Below are positions 54,485 through 64,000 of a stretch of 64,000 nucleotides of DNA, piece after piece (the stretch's first letter is position 1; the number at the start of each line of letters is the position of its first letter). Under the pieces are notes generated by a model. It was not told the DNA's origin. It searched no databases and saw only the letters and a program-made list of their open reading frames with translations. This DNA comes from Microcebus murinus (lineage: Eukaryota; Chordata; Mammalia; Primates; Cheirogaleidae). A program made the position numbers and the translations under genes. The stretch is from positions 16,478,501-16,542,500 of the forward strand of contig NC_134113.1 in NCBI RefSeq assembly GCF_040939455.1, in the 5' to 3' direction.

Positions 54485-54942
54485 TGGTTGGGAAGCTCCT
54501 GTATGTTGGGCACTAATCTGGCTGCTTTCTGTTTTCATGAAACAGATAATGTCATCTTGAGAACAAGCTAGTGAAGAAATATTATTACTTCAATGTCCTG
54601 GTAACAGCTCACGCCCTGAAGTCACATAGCCTGGGTTTTAATTCCTGCTACTTAACAGCATGTGGCCTTGGACATATTTTTTAACCCTCTCTGAGTCCTA
54701 TAATAATAGCATCTATCTCATAGGACTAGAGTTAGAATTAAGATAAAACAATATATGCAATGTTCCCAACACAGTAAGTAGCCCACAGTAAGTTCTTGGA
54801 AAATATTTTATCATAATTCGTGAAAAAAATGAACCTGAATGAATCTGGGTAAGTCATTTATCCAATGTCCTCTATCTAGTAAATGAGAGAGTTAACATTT
54901 GAATCCAGCTCTTCCATCCCCTATCTTACCTATCTCATCAGA
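54485..54942 (-). mobile_element. MIR SINE, minus strand, apparently split by another MIR
   Basis: The left half (54485-54598) has TCCTGTATGTTGGGCACTAAT and GAAATATTATTACTTCAATG. The right half (54838-54942) has CTGGGTAAGTCATTTATCC, AGTAAATGAGAGAGTTAAC and ATTTGAATCCAGCTC. They are complementary parts of an antisense MIR. Confidence 0.55.
54602..54815 (+). mobile_element. MIR SINE, plus strand
   Basis: AGTCACATAGCCTGGGTTTTA, CATGTGGCCTTGGACATATT, CCCTCTCTGAGTCCTATAA and AGTAAGTAGCCCACAGTAAG. The core order is clear. Confidence 0.85.
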
Positions 54943-55520
54943 GTTGTCTCATCACATTTTCTAGTGACAAGGAAGCATAGTAGAAAGGAAAGGTTACATC
55001 TCATTCTGATGTCAGACAGGGCTGTAGGCATCTGAGGGCTCTACTGGACTGGTACATCCAAAAAGGCTCACCCAAGGGATTGAGGAAGGCCCTCTCAGGA
55101 GTGTATCTTGTTATTAAAGCAGCAGAAGGAGGTGTTTCTTTGCGCTGTGAAATCATGCCTCTTATGGGTCCATTTTCAATGCAAACACAACCCAGAAACC
55201 ATCTCCCTCTTCCCTTACCCCAGAGACAGTGAAGGACAGTGTCTCCCACTGGACTCATGGGAAATGCTCTCTCCCCCACCACCACCACCATTTTTCCAAC
55301 TCTTTAATCAAAGCACCAGAGCCCGGCCAGGCACCACCTAGCTGGGCCCTGTCCACCCTATGGGATTCCCTCCTTACACTCAGACTCAATCGCAGCAGAG
55401 CATCTGGAGGCAGAGCCTGGCATCAGTATTTCCTAAAGCTCATTAGCCAATTCCAACGTACAGCCAAGAAGCCAAGATTGAGATGAGAGCCACTGGTCTA
55501 GAGGCCAGAGAACTCCATCA

Positions 55521-55521
<1 letters not shown>
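54943..55521. other. Unassigned sequence
   Basis: A short (CACCAC) run lies near 55277-55290. No family and no exon. Confidence 0.4.

Positions 55522-55568
<47 letters not shown>
55522..55568 (+). repeat. (AC)n microsatellite
   Basis: About 23 uninterrupted AC units. Length polymorphism is expected. Confidence 0.98.
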
Positions 55569-55571
<3 letters not shown>

Positions 55572-55629
55572 CATTACTCAAAACCTAGTTCTTGGAGCCC
55601 ACAGAGAAGATTGTATTTCCACTTCATCT

Positions 55630-55795
55630 GAACTCCTTTTAGCATGCTGTAGCTGTCCATTTTCTTGTACATATTTGAATTTTGATAGGTTTGTCCTTGT
55701 CATGTCTTCTTCCTGAGTATAAATTCCTGACAGACAGGATCCAGTCTTCTCCCCCCACCTCTCAGCACCCGAGAGCACCTGGTGTGTGTGGGTGC
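55630..55795 (+). mobile_element. L2-like 3' end fragment, plus strand
   Basis: CTCCTTTTAGCATGCTGTAG, CCTGAGTATAAATTCCTGAC, AGACAGGATCCAGTCTTC and ACCCGAGAGCACCTGGTG fit L2 at low identity. Confidence 0.45.
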
Positions 55796-56185
55796 TCTGG
55801 TCTCGAGTAGGCACCGTGAGCCGAGGCGCCAGGCTTGCAGTAACTCCTGCGAGTATGTGGCCTCTGCTTTGCTCTCTGACTCACTTCTTCTTTTCCTCTG
55901 CTCTGGTCGGGACATTCCTACCCATATCCTGGCTCTCTAGCAAAAGCAGGGAGATCCTGGCCCTGAACCCAATCTTTCAGCATTGGGCTGTGTCGACCCT
56001 GCTGGGAGGCTGCTGCTTTAAATAAATGCATCTGGGCATTTCAGACCATCCGCACAGACCCACCTCCATCCTTCCTATGGCTCCAGATCATTTGGACTGG
56101 CTCAGGAGGGAACATGAAGAACTTCACTCCCACCGAGAGGCAGCTAATAAGTTAAAGAAGGGAGAGGAGAATGTCTAACTGAATC

Positions 56186-56203
56186 GGGGGGGGGGGGGGG
56201 GGG
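56186..56203 (+). repeat. Poly-G run of 18
   Basis: Eighteen consecutive G follow GAATC and are followed by CGACGAGG. This is unusually long for mammalian DNA, capable of quadruplex formation and prone to sequencing length error. Confidence 0.9.
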
Positions 56204-57261
56204 CGACGAGGATCCTGGCCAAAATCCCCATCGAAGACACAAAAATCAATTTTGAATGGATTTGGACAGACAGTCCTGCCAGGACATTCCAGAGGCATCT
56301 AAATACCAGAGGCAGACAAGGAGAATATGTGCCGTTCTGCGGATCACCCTGGGCGCCAGGGCTGCCAGGGAACTGGATACCTCCTGCTCAGCCGCCTGTC
56401 CCCAGCCTCTGGCACACTTCCTCCTGCCCTGGGACCCTCTGGCTCCCTGAGTCGCTGTAATGCATTGCTCAGTCCTCCCCAAGGAGCATGTCTACTGCTA
56501 CCTTAAGGGTAGTTGGTTTCTTGCACTTATTTTCTATTCAGCAGAGAAAATGAACAGAGATGCCACATGCATGCCCAGAGCAGGTGAAGTTTTCAGCCTT
56601 AAAGCTAATTCTACATGAAAGCTAAGAAAACAGCTTTTTTTCCTGCCTCTCCAGCTTCCATGCTTTGTTAGCTGCAGGCTGCTGGAACTGCCCCACTCCA
56701 CACCCTCCTGCATGGATGACAGAAGCATGACTGAGAAACCAAGGGATGGCAGATGTGTTTGCTTTTAATCACAGATGCCAATAGATTGGTCATGCCTACT
56801 GGGGTGCAGCCCTCCCCAGGCTCAGCACAAAAATCACAATTGATTAGTGATGTCTACCACGGACCTGGGAAGGAAACTGGTGGCATATTTACCTTGTTCC
56901 AGCCTCTAGGGGAAGATCAACCCTCCCCATTAATGAGAAGAAGGAATTTTCATACATATCAAGCACAGGATGCTCAACATTAAGGCTGCCAAAGGAGGAG
57001 TGGAACTTTCGGTGGGAGGTTCAAGCAGAGATATAGTTCCATGGGATGGGCTCTTCTTCTCTGCTCCCTACTGGCTGAGGAAACGAGATAACCTTCTTAG
57101 GGGCATCCTGTATCTCAGAAGGCAAGGAAGAGGAGGAAGAAGACAGGGTATAAGTGGCTCTTGGAAAATGAGCAAAAGGAATCTTCCAGACTACATCCCA
57201 TCTGTCCGGTCTAAAGGAAGCTAAACGACAAGGGCTAAAGCTCTGACCAGCAACAGCTTGC

Positions 57262-57285
57262 ATTGCCACATTGCCACATTGCCAC
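57262..57285 (+). repeat. Three tandem copies of ATTGCCAC
   Basis: An exact 8-bp unit repeated three times, with a partial CATTGCCACA context before it. It is too short for a satellite. Confidence 0.9.
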
Positions 57286-57555
57286 ACCTACCCTCTTGCA
57301 CAGACAGACCTAGAATCCTATGCAGGAAGAGGGGGTAGGAATCAGAGGATCATGACCCTTCTCTCTCCTCTGTCTTAATGCTGTCAGTGAGGAAGGGTCT
57401 TATTGCAAAGAAAGAAATGGAAAGAAATGGGCATCTTATCTGTGCTATTGGGGGTGGGGTGAGACTGTATTTTGTAGTTTATGCAGATCATCAAAAAAAA
57501 CATGGTGTACTACACACCAGCTGGAGAAGGCCTTGTTATGTAACAGTCCAACCAC

Positions 57556-57581
57556 AAAAAAAAAAAAAAAAAAAAAAAAAA
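57556..57581 (+). repeat. Poly-A run of 26
   Basis: An uninterrupted A run not attached to a recognisable Alu or L1. It might be the tail of a short processed insertion, but no parent gene is recognised upstream (57370-57555). Confidence 0.9.
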
Positions 57582-58988
57582 CTTCAGCACCACAGTGAAC
57601 CATAAGCTGGACCTGAATTTGCAAAGCAGCTTCTGTTTTGCTTGTTGGTTGGCTTATCCTTTGCTTTTTGTAAAACAAAAACAATAACAAGAAGGCTGAA
57701 CTACATTAACTTTGATGTTATCTAATAGCTTTGGCCCTGCTCCTACAACCTCCCTGCTCGTCTGCGTCTGAGCAAAAATAAAGTACAAATATGCTATCTG
57801 GGGTAGGGAAAAGCGCATGCATTCCCATTATCACATTAGCAGATTAGCTGGACTCCAAGAACAGGCCTTGAGAAAGCCGACGCCGGATGTCCACATTTCA
57901 ACAAGGAGGGGAGAGGATTAGAAAGGTCCTGGCTGGCAGGAAAGAGACTCGGGCGCCTTGGTGTGGGGTCTTCTGGAAACAGGAGCCAGCAAAGGGATAA
58001 CGGGTGGCAGGCGAGGTGGGGAAAGGGCACGACTGGCCAACAGCCCTGAACGGAGAAGCACAGACGTGCTGTCCATTGGCACCTGTGACTCCATCTTACT
58101 GAGAACCCGCCAGTCCCATTCCCTGGCGTGTTTCTACCACGTCCCCGGGGAATCCATTGCTATGGAAATTAGCCACTCTTAGGGGAGCCTGTTAAGACTT
58201 TAACTTGTTCTTTCTTCATCAGTTACACAATAGCTTTCCTTATGTAAAAATACACACACACAATCCAGGAGAATTTGACACAGTGCGATCCCATAGAAAG
58301 ACCTTCTTCGAGTAGCTGGGGTTTCAACCTCGGGTATTTGGGCTTAGACAGACCCCTGGGAGCTCTGATGGGACTTTTGCTGAGAATTTGCTTAAGGTTT
58401 TGGCAGGATTTTGTTTTCCTTCCATATGGCATTTCCTACCTTATGAAAGGGAAAATTCTTAGCTTCTGTGTTTAGAAACTTAACACCAAAGAAAAAACAC
58501 AAGGCCTTTTACATGTCAAAGACAGTGAAACCCAGAAAACCGTCCTCAGGAGGCATCTCAGCTCTCTGGCCGGCCCGTCAGCAGGGTGTGTGGACTGCGA
58601 CTCTCCCTCTCTACCGCACTGAGCGCGGCGCACGCAGGAGTTGAAGGCTTGGCCCCCAAGGGCAACAGGCAAATTCCCTTCCTTCAACAGCAATGTGCTG
58701 AGTCCTTTCTATAATCAAGGCATTGTGCTCTCCTAAGGGGGAAAAGACGTTCTATGAGACAAGGGCCTATTTTCAGAAACATACAGAAATAGCCATAGGA
58801 AATGAAAGAATGTGGTAGGAGTTATAAGAGGTTTGGAGAAAGTGCTCAGGAGTGTGAGTACAGGGAGGAATGAGTTTCTAGCTGAGGTAGCCAGAAACAG
58901 AGCACATGGAGGAAATGGCAGTGGAATTAGGTAAAGAAGAAGTGGTTCTTGGGGGTAGGTTTCCCTCAGAAAAGAGACAGGAAGGTGA

Positions 58989-59228
58989 GACGGTGGATAG
59001 CACAAGCTCCAGAGCCATCTAGGATGCCTGGATTCCAGTAAGGCTCTGCCACAGCTCAACTGTGTGAGCCCCTTGAACAGGTGACCTGTATTTCTGAGCC
59101 TCAGTTTTTCTCATCTGTGAATTGGGGCCAATAATCTCTCTCTCTCTTAGGGATAGTTGAAAGGATCAAATGAAGCCCTTAATGGAAAGCTCTTGACACA
59201 ATGCCCTGCATACAGAAAGTACTCGGAA
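58989..59228 (+). mobile_element. MIR SINE, plus strand
   Basis: TGCCTGGATTCCAGTAAGGC, TCTGCCACAGCTCAACTGTG, TTCTGAGCCTCAGTTTTTC, CATCTGTGAATTGGGGCC and GCCCTGCATACAGAAAGTAC. Near complete. Confidence 0.93.
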
Positions 59229-60429
59229 AAGGTCACTCCACAATGAGCTTTTTAAAAGATGAGGATTTGTGGGGGCTATGAGGGGTGGCAGGACAGGAAA
59301 TCTTGATTGGCCAGTGGGGGAAATGCCACATCAGAGGGACAGGTTGAGAAGCTTTGATTTGCTTCCAAAAGTACCATGCTGAATCAGATGTCTCAAAAGG
59401 ACCAACTCGCAGAGTCCTGGTAACAAGAAGCAAAGGAAAGCCTCCCACAGGACAAATAAGAGGGTCCTTTGGCCCAAACCTCACTGTCACTAAAACCTCA
59501 AGCTGAGATTTTTGCCATTACCTCCAACTGCATTTGTTCATAAAATACAGACAGCTGCTGCCATTTGACATGAATTTACATAAACATTTAATTCCACTGA
59601 TGCTTGGGCATTTCTTCCTTTTAAATAAACTAGGAAATATGGAAATGGTTCAGGCTGCACTTGAGCTCGGCAAGGCCCTCCTGGCAGGGTCTAGGTAGGC
59701 CGAATCTCAGACCAACTTCAGCCAGTGAGGGGAGGCCTCTCCCCTGTCGACAGCAGCCGTGCAGTGTCTGGGCTAAAGCAGCCATGCTCATGCATTGCAG
59801 TTTGGGATTTGGACTTGTGGAAACAGGACCAAAGAGGGCTTGCCTGGTAGAGGAAACAGCATGAGCCAAAGCACAGAAGCGAGAAAGCAAGGTGCACGCA
59901 GAGGGACAGCATGTCGTGAGGACTGGCTGAGTGCAGAGGCCATGAAGGGAGGAGCAGGACCTAGGGCTAACAACACACACAGGAATAAAATCATGGAGCA
60001 CAGAAAGGCCAAAAGAGTCACAACAACTTTGTATAGTGCTTGTCGATTGACGCAACTCACAGTAGCCAAACCGAGTCTCTTCTCGGCTCCATAGCATTCA
60101 TCACTTGTTCTGGGACAGCCTTCTTTGCTTCCACCACCTCAGAAAGCTCTGTCAGTCTTTCCTGTAGTCCTTCCTCTTCCCAAGAACAGCATTGGCTGTT
60201 TCTTCCCATCTCCCAGGTGTATACTTAACTCCATGGTCAAAGAATGAAAAGCCCAAAAAACGAAATCTGTCTGTGGCCACCAAACCATTCATTGCATAGG
60301 TAGTGCCTGGTCTAATTCCTCAGTCCTTTTTAAATGTATCAAACACATCCTATGTTTATGTAATCTGTCTGATGAAGGCCAAGTTTTAGAAGCTTTTTTT
60401 TTTCCTGTTATAATGACTAAGACACAGAC
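59229..60429. other. Unassigned sequence
   Basis: No family is recognised. Mirror frames on both strands at 59630-60097 (155 codons minus; shorter on plus) are typical of random open sequence and have no domain. Confidence 0.4.
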
Positions 60430-61008
60430 AGGATTTTTATCAGGAAAGGCAGTCTAAAAGGGGTAACCTGGGCTAAAATAGAGAACATTCTGGGATTGTT
60501 AGATGGCTTGTGAAGATTATGAGGCAGAATACTGAAATGGGATTCTCCTAGGATACATGGGATGGAAGGATGGAAGACACTGCCAGTTGCCTTCCAAATG
60601 TCCATTCTCCCCTTGGAGGCAGGAAGCAAGAGACTGTCAGTTGTTAGTTTCCCATCCTCCTATATGTCTAAGCCCTGGCTGATGACATGTTAGCCCATGT
60701 GCTGTTTGGGATTTCCGGAAAGTCTCCTTTAAAGAAGCTGACTCAGATGAAATGCACATGTGATCATCAGAGTGCCAACATCCACCCTGGGCCATGCAGT
60801 GACCTCAAGCATGAAAGCCACACACTATGATGGATGGTAGAGTAGAAAGATAAAAGTTGCTATATCTTTGACAACCATGAAACCACCATGCTAGTCCTGG
60901 GCTACATACCTCTGGATTTCTTTTACAAGGGGAAACAAAAACTTGTGTTTTAACCACTGACATTTCTTTCATATGCAGCTGTCTCTAATTCTAACTAATA
61001 CAGAAGGT
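60430..61008 (+). mobile_element. Possible MaLR-type LTR, plus strand
   Basis: CCTAAGCCCTGGCTGATG-like text is followed by GCTGTTTGGGATTTCCGG, TAGAAAGATAAAAGTTGC, TGTGTTTTAACCACTGAC and an end at TTCTAACTAATACAG. The end motif is typical of MaLR LTRs; the 5' boundary is a guess. Confidence 0.5.
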
Positions 61009-61529
61009 TGTTTATACCCAACCGCAGGAGAACAGACAGATCCAAAGCCCATCTCTTCATCTGCCAAATATCTTTGCCAATCTATCCCTGCAAAAAATAC
61101 CTAGTGCCAGCCAGACCCTGAAAGGAGGGATAAGAAAATGTGGGAATGATCCAGATGGTGCCTGTATTCTTGGCAAAGTTCATCTTTTAAATGCTACTCC
61201 TTCCAAAAAAACTTTCATGTTCCCAAAACCAAATAAAGTCTCTGTTTGAATCTCTGTTTAAGCACTTCTACATTACAATCACCTGTCTAGGGGCCAAGAG
61301 TATAGAGAGAAAAGGGAGGAAGTCTTGAGGTCTCTCGAAATCTGGTGGTGGGGAAAAGACATGTTAACAAATGATGCCGATATGACACATGAGTGACAAG
61401 CTAGAGGTATGTTCAAGAAGATGTGAAAGCTCAAAAGAAATACGTAGTACCACCTTGGCTGGGCTCTCTTGGGGACATACCACCAGAGCTCAACCTTGAA
61501 GAACCGTAGTCTTAAGATACTAGAGTCTG
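61009..61529. other. Unassigned sequence
   Basis: Nothing recognised. Confidence 0.4.
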
Positions 61530-61810
61530 GATATCCTAGAAGGAAAGCTTGAGATGTGGATTCTTGTGCAAATGATTTATGGAGGGAGTGACATTAGAAG
61601 AGGCTGTAGGGGATTGGAGAAAGCTGGGAGGAGCAAAGGAAGGACAAAGACATGAGTCTAGTGTCAGCCTGATCCCACAAGGAGCTCTGGAGTGTGGGTA
61701 ACCCTGCAGTTAGATGTCCCTCCTAGATGCAAGGAGGCTGGGCCCTGGTAACCCCATAGCATTCCGTCAAGGGCTGCTGGCCACCCTTGGGGAGATGCCT
61801 GGAGGGCATC
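61530..61810 (+). repeat. Unclassified interspersed repeat (copy B)
   Basis: It shares CCTGATCCCACAAGG and AGCTCTGGAGTGTG with copy A at 440-800. The preceding part (TTCTTGTGCAAATGATTTATGG) resembles an LTR or MER repeat that I cannot name. Confidence 0.45.
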
Positions 61811-62164
61811 ATTTTCTAGGCATTTCCCTTCCAGGTGGTTCCCCAGCCAAGGGCAAGTCCCTAGAAAAGAGCAGCAATGGAGCCATTAGCAGCCAATACT
61901 CAAAGCAGCTGGCAGATGCGTGCACCAGGGTGAGAAGGAGCAATTGCAGCTACTCAGGTCAGAAGGGTCGTAGCAGAAGCAACACCTGAGCAAAGGCCAC
62001 CTGCGTCCTGCAAGCATCCTCACTAGCTCACAAGCTAACAGGCTGGCCCTGGGAGGGAGCAGGGATCCAGGGGGTGGGGATTGATAAGGCCAGAGCAATC
62101 AGCAAAAGCCAGATCACAGAGGGTGTTCTCTGCCATGCTGTGAGGTTCAGAATCCATCCTGTAT
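61811..62164. other. Unassigned sequence
   Basis: This may be the remainder of copy B, since its composition continues without a visible border. Confidence 0.3.
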
Positions 62165-62432
62165 CTGTGATAATAATAATGCCAACATGAATAATAATAC
62201 TGAAATATTTATTTCATGGTTAGTGTATGCTAATGTCTAAGGGTTTTCATTTGTTTTCTTTTTAATACTTGCAACATCACTATGAAGGGAGAGATATGAT
62301 TAGTTCCATTTTACAGATAAGAAAACTGAGAGTGAAAAAATAATGTAATTTTCCCAAAAGTATACAACCAACAGAGCTGGGCCTGGAACACACTGTCTGA
62401 ACGTGTGCTCATCCCACCATAATGCAGGTGGT
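62165..62432 (-). mobile_element. MIR SINE, minus strand
   Basis: CACTATGAAGGGAGAGATATG, TCCATTTTACAGATAAGAAAAC, CCCAAAAGTATACAACCAAC and GAGCTGGGCCTGGAACACAC are antisense MIR. Confidence 0.85.
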
Positions 62433-62485
62433 TTTAAGCAAAGGAGTGATACTACCAGATTTACATTTTAAATATTGTACTGGGT

Positions 62486-62564
62486 TCGAAGGCTGAGACA
62501 AGAGGATCACTTGAGCTCAGGAGTTCCAGTCCAACCTGGGCAACATGGTGAGACCCTATCTCTT

Positions 62565-62565
<1 letters not shown>
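62486..62565 (+). mobile_element. Alu left-monomer fragment (FLAM/AluJ-like), plus strand
   Basis: GGCTGAGACAAGAGGATCAC, TTGAGCTCAGGAGTTCCAG, CAACCTGGGCAACATGGTG and AGACCCTATCTC, then an AC repeat. The pattern is that of the oldest primate Alu monomers and lacks the lemur linker. Confidence 0.88.

Positions 62566-62605
<40 letters not shown>
62566..62605 (+). repeat. (AC)n microsatellite at an Alu tail
   Basis: About 18 AC units followed by ATATAT. Alu A-tails often seed such repeats, and this one sits at that position. Confidence 0.95.
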
Positions 62606-62606
<1 letters not shown>

Positions 62607-63735
62607 CCCCATCCTCACCTTGCTAACTTCTCCCTGACACACACCTCTAGGTGCTTCTGCCCTTGCATTTTTCAGCAGAAAAAACAAACAAACGAACAAG
62701 CTTGAACCCTCCAGTTCTGGCCATCTGAATCCCATTTCCAGCTGCTGAAGCCCCTCCAGCTAACAATACAACAACTTTCGCTTTCTGTCCCCAAACACTG
62801 CCAGGTTCCTTTGACAAATCCTCCCCCACCTCCACCAGGCTGGAATCCCACCCTCTCACCAACCAGCTGCCAGACACAACCCAGGCAGCTGAGCCCGGGC
62901 TTCCCGTAGCACTGCCTGTCCGGCTGAGCCAGCTTGTTGCCCGGGGTCCAACCAGAAGAAGGGGGTCTGGGGGGCCCTGAGCGGAGAGGACAGAACTCTG
63001 AAGGGTGGTCAGAGAACATATAATGGCCAGGGCTCTGCCTGTCTGCTGTCAGAAATGCTGCAAATGAGCCCCCACGTATGCACACTCCGGAGCTGCAAAG
63101 TAGTCCCTTCCAAGCAGGGCAGGTGTGGGGACAAGATGTGTGAGGACCATAGAGGTAGATTTACACTGCGGTCAGTGTTCTCTTTTTCATGTCTATAGTC
63201 TTATTTAAAATAAATGAATTAATATCTTAATAAATAAAATAGGGGCCTTGCACATGGCCAACAACGAAAGCGTGTTGTGGACCAAGGATCAGCATGAATC
63301 CAGCTTGTGCTCCTAGGTCAGAGGGGCACGTATCTCCACAAGTCAAAAATTACTACTTGATGAATGAGTCCCCACAAGGAGAGTGGCTCCTAAGTTATGA
63401 CTGCAAGGGACACAGCAGGGGGGGAAATTCCCTGCCTGCCGTGCTGATAACATTCTTTTTCTTCATCTGAGTGCTAGTTACTTGGATGTGTTCATTTTGT
63501 GAAAATACAATGAGCTTTGACATGCTCATTTGTCTGTATGTGTTTGTTTTTTTAAATAGAAAAGAACATTAAAAAATTTTAATTACTCTACTAGCACTTA
63601 TGCTCCAGAGACATATCTGAGAGCAGCAAATACTCCAGAACAAGACTGGGAGTCCACCCTACAATACTGTCTTTTGGTTGAATTTTTTCAGGGAATGGGC
63701 TCATAGCCTGTGCCATTCTGAATCATTCTGGAGCC
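62606..63735. other. Unassigned sequence
   Basis: A 137-codon minus frame (62672-63085) has no domain. The sequence turns AT-rich after 63180. No family is recognised. Confidence 0.4.
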
Positions 63736-63935
63736 AAAGCAAAAGGAAAAATCAATAATATTGATCCTGTCTTTGTTTTAATTTTTGATATTTTATCACT
63801 AATTTTTTCATTCATTTTGATTTTTAAAAGAATATTGCATTAAAAAAATAGTATTTATCTTGATTACTGAGTTTGTTGGGCCCACTTGAATTTTGCACCA
63901 GCTAAGTCCTAGTCCTGCTGGTGTCCATCAACAGC
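63736..63935 (+). repeat. Possible ancient interspersed repeat
   Basis: TTAATTTTTGATATTTTATCAC, TTCATTCATTTTGATTTTTA, ATTGCATTAAAAAAATAG and GGCCCACTTGAATTTTGCACC recall an ancient AT-rich mammalian repeat that I cannot name. Confidence 0.35.
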
Positions 63936-64000
63936 TCACCCTTGAGTTTGGCTCATGAAAACCCAAATTCCTTTCTTCCCCATGGAAATTTGGTCCACGA

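Larger units (their letters stand above)
55796..58988. other. Unassigned sequence with several homopolymer runs
   Basis: No repeat family is recognised over about 3.2 kb apart from simple runs. Notable items are G18 (56186-56203), three tandem ATTGCCAC units (57262-57285) and A26 (57556-57581). A small CpG cluster lies near 58560-58640. No frame has a recognised domain. Confidence 0.4.

Noticed and set aside
57370..57581. Possible processed pseudogene ending in A26
   Set aside because: No parent gene is recognisable upstream and no target duplication is visible, so the poly-A is listed only as a homopolymer.
59630..60097. Overlapping long frames on both strands (155 codons minus)
   Set aside because: Mirror open frames on both strands are expected in stop-poor sequence, and no domain or relative is recognised.

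Overview
This window is vertebrate nuclear DNA, almost certainly from a strepsirrhine primate and most likely a Malagasy lemur. The main evidence is four full or near-full dimeric Alu copies. All carry the linker motif TTGGCCAATTAATTTC (or its complement) between the two arms. This is the lemur-type Alu linker; the galago form, as I remember it, differs at this place and human Alus have nothing like it. A young L1 3' UTR at about 7.54-8.32 kb also reads as the strepsirrhine L1 lineage. A half-Alu (FLAM/AluJ type) near 62.5 kb is the older layer shared by all primates.

I found no intact protein-coding gene, no exon I would defend, no tRNA, rRNA or snRNA gene, and no CRISPR array. All long open frames are low-complexity, antisense to L1, or without any domain I recognise. 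The window is best described as intergenic or deep-intronic DNA. The only protein-like signal is a decayed pogo/Tigger-type transposase on the minus strand at about 19.7-20.06 kb.

Layout. 0-4.3 kb: mostly unassigned, with a MIR and an unclassified repeat at 0.44-0.8 kb. 4.3-8.4 kb: MER5A, a hAT element split by an Alu, a large GGAA/AAAG microsatellite, and an L1 with a 5' inversion that carries its own Alu. 8.4-14.1 kb: a MER5A split by a hAT element with an exact 8-bp target duplication, an L2, an MLT1-type LTR, and a second hAT split by another LTR. 14.7-16.1 kb: an L1 3' end inserted into an L2. 16.1-18.5 kb: unassigned sequence with an E-box palindrome and a GC-rich patch. 18.5-23.5 kb: two head-to-tail Alus, the transposase fossil, and a nested pair of old L1s. 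24-35 kb: sparse L2, MIR, MER20 and LTR copies plus a polypyrimidine tract. 35-45 kb: dense MIR and L2, an L1, two LTRs, a MIR split by MER5A, and a 0.57-kb degenerate ACC/ATC tract with a (CAG)6 core. 45-64 kb: further MIR, L2, MER5A, hAT and L1 copies, an AC repeat, a run of 18 G, a run of 26 A, and possible LTRs.

No genes here work together as a system. The most informative content is the layered insertion history, since each nested insertion gives relative ages. There are also a few palindromic or GC-rich sites that could be regulatory. All family names come from remembered consensus patterns, not from a database search.
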